A DNA stretch of 64,000 bases from Cerioporus squamosus (lineage: Eukaryota > Basidiomycota > Agaricomycetes > Polyporales > Polyporaceae), in assembly GCA_022592435.1 (NCBI GenBank), contig JABYQS010000163.1:16070-80069 (forward strand). The letters run 5' to 3'. Position 1 is the first letter of the stretch; the number at the start of each line of letters is the position of its first letter. Below the pieces are notes generated by a model. That model did no database searches. It was given only the letters and a program-made list of their open reading frames with translations, and was not told the DNA's origin. A program made the position numbers and the translations under genes. Below are positions 56,599 to 64,000 of this stretch, piece by piece.

Positions 56599-57890
56599 AT
56601 GCTGAGTGCAGTGCCTTGATGTCAGCCATGGTGTGGCGGGCCACTGAAGCATGCTGCGCCAGACCACGGACAGTGGCAAAAGCCTTATTGCACTGTGGAA
56701 AGCAACATTCATACACTGTGAGATTGAGTCATCAACATACACATCCACAGGTTCGGTTGCAAAGTCAAGCCACTTACCCTTCTTAGCATGTGATTGAGAC
56801 AAGTGGTAGCGGACACCGTCAGGTTGCACAAAAGCTTTATTGCATCCTGGAAAGGGACACCGGTGTGCTAATGGAGAGTCAATTTGTTGAAATTACTATT
56901 TGAGCTTCCAAGATTGTTGAAGATATACTACTCACATTTTTCCTTCCTGTGTATGTCACTGATGTGTTGCATGCGGGCCTTGAAGGTCTGAAATGACTGT
57001 GTGCACCCTGCTGCATTACATATGAATTTCGGCTGTAAACACAGGCCCTATCAGTACATGATGGTAATGCAGAGCAACATACAATAGCCAATATACAGTC
57101 TCAACTTCCCAAATGATGAGAGGGTAGTGAACAGAAGTTCTGCAGTGCCATTGTTCCATCCAGCATTACACGGAAAGTGGTCAATGCATAGATGCTGATG
57201 GAACATTGTGGTTACGTGTAGGTTGACTTCAAAGTCGTAGAATATGCATGAAGGCTGAGTGGATCAACAAGACTCACTTTATCTACTTGCTGCACTTTCT
57301 TGTGTCCATCTTCTGGCTTCTTAGAATCCACCATGCATTGTGCTGAAGGTATGAACTCCTCCAGCAATCTACATCAGAAGAAAATCAACACTAAAATGCT
57401 TGAGAACTGAAAGTTGACCTACACCTTGTCATATGTCTGGTGTGACTGCAGACACAAGTTCGAAAGATCACATGTATGATCCGTGATTATATTTTGGCGG
57501 GCTGAGGAGGGGTTTGCTGAGGTATACATCTCTGATACGTCCACTTCTTTGACTTCACGGATCTGTTTGAGGGTAGATGAATCTGTGGTGAAGAGTACAG
57601 TCACTGATATATATCATGGTGACTCATAGAAAGCCAGACTATTACCTGCAATGTGGGAAACATCGATTGGGGCATGCTGTGAATTCTGCAAGTGTTAAGG
57701 ACAGTCACAGCAAGCAAGGCAGAACAGTACATACACAGTCTGGTGGCCCATTGCCATTGGAGTTATATAATTCATATAGATCTGTGTCTGAGTTGAGGCG
57801 TAACCATCCATCGATGAACTCTATGTCCTCCTCAGACAAGCGAGTGTTAGTGTCATGCAAGTCAGAGGTAGGATTGAATAGATGTGCCAT
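56599..57890 (-). CDS. Three-finger C2H2 zinc-finger protein (paralogue 2)
   Basis: ATG 57890 begins MAHLFNPTSDLHDTNTRLSE, then EDIEFIDGWLRLNSDTDLYE. Small exons follow: NSQHAPIDVSHIA, DSSTLKQIREVKEVDVSEM and LLEEFIPSAQCMVDSKKPED. Then each zinc finger sits in its own exon: FICNAAGCTQSFQTFKARMQH..H; HRCPFPGCNKAFVQPDGVRY..H..H; and YECCFPQCNKAFATVRGLAQ..H..H, ending with LHSA and TAA at 56599-56601. The C-x4-C and H-x3/5-H spacing is canonical, so nucleic-acid binding is likely. It is a tandem paralogue of the gene at 58353-59429. It lies in an AT-rich part of the window with other expanded-family genes. Confidence 0.7.
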
Positions 57891-58352
57891 GATTGTGGTG
57901 TCAGTTGAGAAGTCTGGACAGTATCAGAGCTGAGTGCCAGACTGAAGTTTGGACGATATGCTCAAGAGTAAGGTGTGAATCCACGTATGCAGCGTGATTG
58001 CCATACTAGTAGAACTTACCACTGCACTATAAAGCGGAAGCAATCAGCTGTAAGATCCCGGTTTCAAATCCCCTCATGTCAACTTGTCTTAGTTAAGTCC
58101 AGGCAATTTTCTTCAACAATGTTGCTCAAATGAGGGCCTAGTCTGTCTATACACCCAATTGTTCTTGCTCACTCAAGCTTGGAGCTCTGTGCCACTATCT
58201 CGGGTGAATGTCAGTCGCTGGCACTTTGAAAGCCTCGGGTCTGGCACATGCTATGGTTGGTTAGAGATGGTTACTAGTAACAGAACTCTAGGTCCACATG
58301 CGGGACCACTCGAGGAGATAAATGAGGCTTTAAAGAATAAACTATGAAACTA
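57891..58352. other. Intergenic region between the two zinc-finger genes
   Basis: Promoter of the downstream zinc-finger gene. A stretch at about 58050-58080 resembles a pol III B box (GGTTTCAAATCC) but no tRNA fold forms around it. Confidence 0.4.
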
Positions 58353-59429
58353 TTACACATTGTAGCAATGATGAATATTGTGTCCAGCCAGTGAAGTATG
58401 CATTCTTACACCGCGCATGCTACCAAACTTTTTACCACAACCAGGGAACACACATTTATATTCTGAGGATACAATAGATGACATCACTGAATGCATCATG
58501 AGCACAAAAAGCATGCTACTCACCTTGATTTCGATGGATTTTGGATATGTGGTAGCGGCGGCTGCCACGTGTTGGAAGGTCATTTTACACTCTGAATAGG
58601 AGCACGAATATGCTATTTTGCATGCTTTAGCACTTTTTTGCAGCAATCTAATGTTGCTATAGAAGATTACTTACGTAGCTCTTGCGGGTGACATCCGAGT
58701 AAATGCTCCTTGTAGTCTCTCGAACGTTGAAAGGTACATGCACATCCTGCTGCACTACACCTGAACGTATGCTGTGAATGTTGATGTCAGCTGGTTGTAC
58801 TATCAGATAAAGAATGCTACAGCAAACTGGATAAATGTGGGAACTTGTACCTTATATACCCTTTCTGAGCTCTGGCCTGGCATGTTTTGCATACTTACAC
58901 TCCATGTTGCCTTAGCAGTTCAGGTGGCGGGCACAGGTGCTGTGAAGCCTGATGACTAGAAGGGCATAATGTTTGAACCACCACTATTGGACGTTCCACA
59001 GCCTGGTGAACAACGTACACACATTGATGTTCTGTCGGTGCTGCCACCAAGATAAGCCTAAAGGGGCCTGCAGGACGTGTATCATATAAGTTTGCTATAT
59101 ATCCAACCAGCGCGATGTACCCACCTCTGTGAGATCTGTATGGTTGATGACACTCTCGTGCTGCTCCATGTAGTGTAGAACAGGCTGGGCAGATGTTGAC
59201 AGCTCAGATGTAGTATGGGGTCTGGTTTTGTATAGGAAACTGCGGTTAGGTCAATGTCGAGTAAATGGAATGATACAACACGTACGAACACTGGAAGGTA
59301 CACTGTCAGTTGACATAGTATGAAGGCTTTCGAGCTCTGCGCTGGGGTGCAACAAGGCAAGCCATCCGTCCAGGAGGCTTCATACTCTGTAGACAAGTGA
59401 TTGCCTCCTGCTGCATTTTGTGCATGCAA
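58353..59429 (-). CDS. C2H2 zinc-finger protein (paralogue 1), 5' end uncertain
   Basis: Exons recognised on the minus strand: HLSTEYEASW then GWLALLHPSAELESLHTM (59395-59280), CPPPELLRQHG (near 58910), finger 1 FRCSAAGCACTFQRSRDYKE..H..H (near 58720), finger 2 YSCSYSECKMTFQHVAAAAT (near 58590) and finger 3 YKCVFPGCGKKFGSMRGVRM..H..H ending HHCYNV with TAA at 58353-58355. The order matches the gene at 56599-57890 exon by exon. Finger 2 keeps both cysteines but lacks the second histidine, so it is probably degenerate. The frame changes by one missing base near 59375 (EASW to GWLALL). The true start codon was not found. Confidence 0.5.
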
Positions 59430-59707
59430 TGATTGATGCCAGTAATGTGCGACAGGGTGCAGTTGGCAAGTTGCAAGGAATGAGGTACTAGAGTTCTACT
59501 GATTGAGGCTTTTGACCAGATTGGGGGAGAGTGACCACCAAGGTACGCAGCGCAAGCTCAAACCAGCCTGGAAATGCCTGCAACATCCAACTTATTTGTT
59601 TGTATTTGTGATTTTTTGAGCTTCGGTTATCTGACTCATTAGTCAGCTGATGAAAGCAATGACACATTTGGGTCCAGTGAAAAGCATCTCTCTTATTCTC
59701 GGACACC

Positions 59708-62700
59708 ATGATTGGCAACACAGCCAATGCAGCCATCGCTTCTCATCATGACAACACCCAGTCTAGTCTTGAGCAGACTGAGTTGTCTAGAGTCATCCGT
59801 GGAGCTTTAGAGTGGCTTCAACAGCCAACTACGGGAAGCACCTCAAATCTCTCGGCGGGACAGTCAGACATCGCCGGGCTTTTACCACATGGAACAGCAG
59901 CAATGCCATACGTGGACAACACACTCATCGAGTGGCAGCAACTTCAAGCGCATCTTAGCAAAACACCAACTGACGTGATGGCTGGCTTCGCGCTGTTCAT
60001 CTTGCAGAGGCATCTGCCAACCAAGAGAGAATTAGAGAGGTCTACAATGTCCTTCTCAAGATATATCCGTGCAATGTAAGATTCGTCTCCAAGCTCTCAA
60101 CTGCTTTTCCTTCTGTTGACTAACTCATACTGGTACAAACAAGCCATACATACAATTATGTACATTCAGCACTGCATTACCGACAACCAGTTTGGTGACC
60201 CTGACCAGTGTTTTGAGGCATTCATGAGGGATGGCCCTCGCTGTGTTGGGTCATCATGCCATATCTGTTGTTTGTAACGTAAGTAACTTTACATAAATAG
60301 GTGAATGCAATTTTGGCTGACCCAACAATCAGACAGAAGTCGGGGATGCAAAGTCATCAGACAGACTCCGAAGGTGCTATGCTGAGGCCGTCAAAGTTGC
60401 AGGCCGAGAGAAGGACAGTGGGGTTCTGTGGAAAGGTTACATCGACATTCTCAACAGTTGCAAGGTGGTTGTGGCATCACATCACAGGTTCCACATGAAT
60501 ATTGACAATGCTCTATGGACAATGCACTAGGCAAATACACCTTGGGAAGTGCAGCAGAAATTCACACCATCCGGTCAGTCTATCAACAGCGGTGCAGATT
60601 CCCATGGACGGAGTTGCAAAGTTATGGGATGCTACCAGGACTTTGAACGTACATTGATACTGCTATGGCAAGTCTACAAACGGCTCAGTGTTCTTATGAT
60701 GCTGATGCTTGCACATAGGCAGAGCAGTCCGTTTCTCATGTGAAAGCACAGCATATGCATGCATGCAAAGTCCTCGAAGAGCTTGTGCAGCACCTGGAAG
60801 GCATTCTCCCGTACAACTCTGCCAACTCTGTCCAACCTCTGCCAGTGGAAAACCTTCAATCTGGCTACCCCGGGTCCCAACCTTCAATAGCGATGAGCAA
60901 GCCCTTGTTACGCGCTGGCGCCGCTATCTGATATGGGAGGAAAATGACCCCCTTAAGATTCGGCACACCCATCCAGATATGTTCAAGGAGCGCGTGCGAA
61001 GTGCATATGGGAAGGCAGTTGTGCATATGCGATTCTACCCTGAAATATGGTCTTTGTGCTATCGTCAGAGCACTCTTGATGCTAAATGCGGCCTGCAGGC
61101 ATATGGCATACCTCTGCCTGTCTGGTATTGGTGACAGTGAACGTGCACAGAATCTTCTTATTGCAAGCGTTGAAGCCAATCCTACCAGGTAAGCCATCGA
61201 GAAATATGCAGGCTATGTTAGTTTGTTCAGTGCAACTGACGAAATTGCAGTTTCCTTCTGAACTTTGCCTATGCAGAGATGTTAGAAGCTCAGCAACACT
61301 TTTCACTGGCAAAGGAGACTTTTGAGAAGTTGCTCTCCATGCTTCGCAAGCAGCTTGATCACATCATCGTCAATTTGAACACAAGTAGAGAAGAAACCAT
61401 ATGCTACGACTCTGGTCAGTTTTTAGGCAACACATCTTTTGTTCACCAGTATCACTGGCAAAAGCTGATCCAAATGCCCACAATGCCACACAGGTACATT
61501 GCAGGCACGGCCCAAGCTTACGGAGCTTTCTGATAGAAGGAAGGAATATGGAGTTGTCTGGATTGCATACATCAGGTTCATCCGGCGTACCAATGGCCTC
61601 AATGCTGCTCGAGAGACCTTCAACAGAGCACGACAAGATAGCGGCACTCCATGGGAAGTACACGAGGCTGCAGGTACATTCCTAGACTAAGAGCATTGTC
61701 TGCCATTGCTTATTCAGACCCTTCACAGCACTGATGGAGTATCATTACGGCAAGGACGCACAGGCAGCAAAGGCAATATTCAAACAGGCACTGGAATCTT
61801 CAGATGTGAGGTACCATTTGTGCTACGGTACATGAGCTTTCTCATCGCAGTGAACGACGAATCAGGTCTGTTCAAATATTCTCAATGTATATGCAGTTCT
61901 TGCTTTCTGACACAAGTTTTCACAGATGCAAGAGCACTGTTTGAACAGACAGTGCCAATGCTGCTTCCTGGCCAGGCGCGTCCCCTATGGGAATACAGAG
62001 CAAATTATGAATATCAGTATGGGGACCTGACAGCTGCACGCCTTTTGAGAAGCGTATGGCAGAGGTTTATTCAAATGGTTGGTGTCTCATTGACATTAGA
62101 CAAACACCAAGTCTGCTCATCCCGCAACTGCACCATCACAACAGAACCCCCCATCAAACGGTTTGCAGAGCGTTACAGATATGGGAACATCGACCCTATT
62201 GCCACACGGGACCTCGGATTCAATCTCAACAAAGATAACACAAGAGTTCCTGACCGCAACACCATCGCACGTACACCCAAACCGGACACCACAGTAACAG
62301 AGATGCTTCCAAATCTCAGATTTGCCCATGAGTCCTCAGCCTCCCGCAAACATGCTCTATCGCCTGGGCCTCTGCACTACGACAGCTCCAAACGAACACG
62401 TCGAGGCAGTCCAGTAGCGTAGCTGGACATGGTGGTAATCATGATGTTCGATCTCGATCTGGAAAACAACCTGGAAACGTGGCGGGCTCACGGATGGAGA
62501 GGGTACATGCCACATTTCCTCATCTACCTTCTGCAGTTGCCTGGTTGATGCGCAGAATGCCGGTGGCACACGATGATGGTACGAGCAATTTAGTTTCTTA
62601 TGAAAAAATTCCGACAAAACTGTTCGTAGCTGACTCTGTTTGTAGGGCCTGTAATTGCAAGTGACGACCTCATGCAAGTGCTTGAATCTGCCACAATCCC

Positions 62701-62749
62701 ATTACCTTCTTCAGTTCAAACTCTGCCTGCTTCAGACCAGTACCAGTGA
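59708..62749 (+). CDS. RNA14/CstF-77-like HAT-repeat protein, interrupted by several -1 frame breaks
   Basis: The gene spans ATG 59708 to TGA at 62747-62749. Recognisable blocks in RNA14 order: DTLIEWQQLQAHLSKTPTD; HLAEASANQERIREVYNVLL; YIQHCITDNQFGDPDQCFEA; EKDSGVLWKGYIDILNS; VPTFNSDEQALVTRWRRYLI; MRFYPEIW|HMAYLCLSG; ANPTSFLLNFAYAEMLEAQQ; YGVVWIAYIRFIRRTNGLNA; SGTPWEVHEAAALMEYHYGK; PPIKRFAERYRYGNIDPIAT; and the C-terminus with DDLMQVLESATIPLPS. RNA14/CstF-77 is the HAT-repeat scaffold of the pre-mRNA cleavage factor. Introns are kept in place, so it is not a retrocopy. At least six steps between frames all equal one missing base (for example near 59977, 60240, 60560, 60590, 60850 and 62408). 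Divergent residues in conserved blocks suggest a paralogue. It is either a decaying copy or a real gene in poorly polished sequence. Confidence 0.65.
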
Positions 62750-63247
62750 TGTGACAGACACAGGCAGTCGGCAACATAGATAGGGATGTATGAACTTGTA
62801 TTGATTCATCCGTTTAACACTGTTCGACCTGTAGGCAAGTGAGATGTGGTAGGAGCTCATCTCTGTTGAGGGTCAATCCAGTGCTCTCCAAAGGTCTGAT
62901 CCACATTTCTTCGGCGACTACATGTGTCTGGTAAAACTGGTCAAGAAATGTGCCACAAGACTACCAGATTCAGCCTGAATGACAAATCATCCCACGGTTG
63001 CTTTCATATAAGAGCTCTCGCTTCTCCTCACCGTGACTGTGATCTATTCTCTACAATATCTCCATCTCCTCCAGCTGCAGTGTAGTGAGCACTACTTTGC
63101 AAGCACATCCTACTCTGCAAACACATTCTACTCTGTGAACACCTCCTACTCTGTAAATCCATCCTACGATCTAATGCGAATGATGCCTGCGATGGTGAGT
63201 CCACTAAACAGGACCAACTAGTGATTGTTGCTGATCCATCTCTATAG
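62750..63247. other. Region downstream of the RNA14-like gene
   Basis: No firm gene. It contains the 18-bp repeat at 63090-63179 and a possible upstream exon of a plus-strand gene ending at a gtgagtcc donor near 63196. Confidence 0.35.
63090..63179 (+). repeat. 18-bp minisatellite (about 5 units) encoding S-Y-S-x-N-T hexapeptides
   Basis: Units such as TCCTACTCTGCAAACACA and TTCTACTCTGTGAACACC follow in register; the first and last units are diverged. One plus-strand frame reads STSYSANTFYSVNTSYSVNP. The 18-bp period is the same as in the repeat at 56028, but the unit sequence is different. Confidence 0.8.
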
Positions 63248-63577
63248 TTCAGTTTTATCAATGCCATCCACTTCGGTGCTGATGGAAAACCTCATCTCAA
63301 ACCCATCCCCATTCAGGCCTTTCCCATGGGCCGCGGTCTTGAGGTTCCACGCCTTAGCCATGTCTTCCATACTTCTGCACCCACCGACTATCTTGTCGTT
63401 AAGATGCAACGATCTGGAATCACTTTCGTTGTCCACTTTCTGATACAACGCCATTCTGGACGTCACCCTCCCCGCAAGGCCAACATCCTGGTATGCCGTG
63501 CCACAGGGGCATACAAGGGTTATGGTGACTGTGAAGCTGGCGATAAACGACTTGCTGGCATTGCTGCAGGATTGTGA
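63248..63577 (+). CDS. Possible exon of a hypothetical protein
   Basis: The acceptor ctctatag precedes an exon reading FSFINAIHFGADGKPHLKPI, PIQAFPMGRGLEVPRLSHVF and DYLVVKMQRSGITFVVHFLI. A preceding exon through the minisatellite would end at a gtgagt donor in matching phase (MRMMPAM). No start codon or family was identified, and a minus-strand frame over the same bases is also open. Reported as a candidate only. Confidence 0.25.
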   Translation, partial: FSFINAIHFGADGKPHLKPIPIQAFPMGRGLEVPRLSHVFHTSAPTDYLVVKMQRSGITFVVHFLIQRHSGRHPPRKANILVCRATGAYKGYGDCEAGDKRLAGIAAGL

Positions 63578-64000
63578 GTGCTTTCGACTTGTAGCTGTAA
63601 CCGCGTACTTATCAGGAATCCCAATCCCTGTAGTGCATTGGCTTACTGCCGTGACCACCCCATCAATGAGAGAACCAGAGGAGGTGGTGATCCGTGAAAG
63701 TGTCTGGGCAAAGAGTGGACGGTAATAGTAAGCAGCAGTACTATTATGTTTAAATACTCTTCCACACGCCATGGAACCATATGGCCATATGGTACACTGG
63801 GCTTCGAAAATGTATGTTGTTGTGTGTATTAGTTATGCAAGCTCAACTTTTCCATCGCAATGAGATCCTGGCCTGGATATGACTTTGATTTTTGTGTATA
63901 TATATGCAGGTACCAAAATGAATGCGAGCAGAATTCAATGGACATGTGAACTGGAAGGGGCAGAGTGCATGCAAATAGGTACTTCTACTGATTGACTTTA
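63578..64000. other. Right edge, no gene recognised
   Basis: AT-rich sequence to the end of the window. Open frames are short and have no splice support. Confidence 0.4.

Noticed and set aside
58010..58085. A tRNA- or SINE-like segment with a B-box-like GGTTTCAAATCC
   Set aside because: No acceptor stem pairs at the right distance and the A box is weak; at most a remnant of a pol III element.
1..64000. CRISPR arrays, insertion sequences or prokaryotic operons
   Set aside because: Short GT..AG introns, a eukaryotic tRNA and fungal gene families show a nuclear fungal genome; no direct-repeat/spacer pattern or terminal inverted repeats of a transposon were seen.

Overview
Nuclear DNA of a filamentous basidiomycete, most likely an Agaricomycete. 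Genes are dense and are cut by many short introns (mostly 45-65 nt, GT..AG, some with a clear CTAAC branch site). The gene families are typical of that class: BTB/POZ proteins, two-domain amidohydrolases, jacalin-like lectins, and lineage-expanded SANT-like and C2H2 proteins. Eukaryotic tRNA-Glu(CTC) genes are scattered through the first 40 kb. Exon boundaries below were read by eye from splice signals and from comparison of paralogues inside the window.

Layout. 0-4 kb: a pair of small paralogous proteins of unknown function, two identical tRNA-Glu genes in inverted orientation around the second one, and a coiled-coil protein with His-rich and Arg/Gly-rich tails. 4.5-23.6 kb: three paralogous, membrane-anchored, two-domain amidohydrolases (one minus, two plus). 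Between the second and third lies an island of two BTB/POZ paralogues, an unrecognised gene and a damaged tRNA-Glu. 24-29 kb: a Ser/Pro-rich hypothetical gene, a PEBP-family gene and much non-coding sequence. 29.6-39 kb: two minus-strand genes for long disordered proteins. 39.5-54 kb: a fourth tRNA-Glu, the eIF2-alpha kinase GCN2, two jacalin-like lectins and the checkpoint kinase CHK1. 54-64 kb: a visibly AT-richer segment with a SANT-like gene, two tandem C2H2 zinc-finger paralogues, an RNA14/CstF-77-like gene and two 18-bp coding-type minisatellites.

There is no operon-like logic; the window mixes housekeeping regulators (GCN2, CHK1, PEBP, an INO80-type candidate) with expanded accessory families. 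Two points matter most to a reader. First, the three amidohydrolases differ by precise presence or absence of introns, and each carries a second amidohydrolase-like half that has lost its HxH metal motif. Second, several genes and one tRNA carry apparent single-base losses. Nearly all are in the -1 direction, often in short G or C runs, which points to residual base deletions in the assembly rather than ordinary gene decay.
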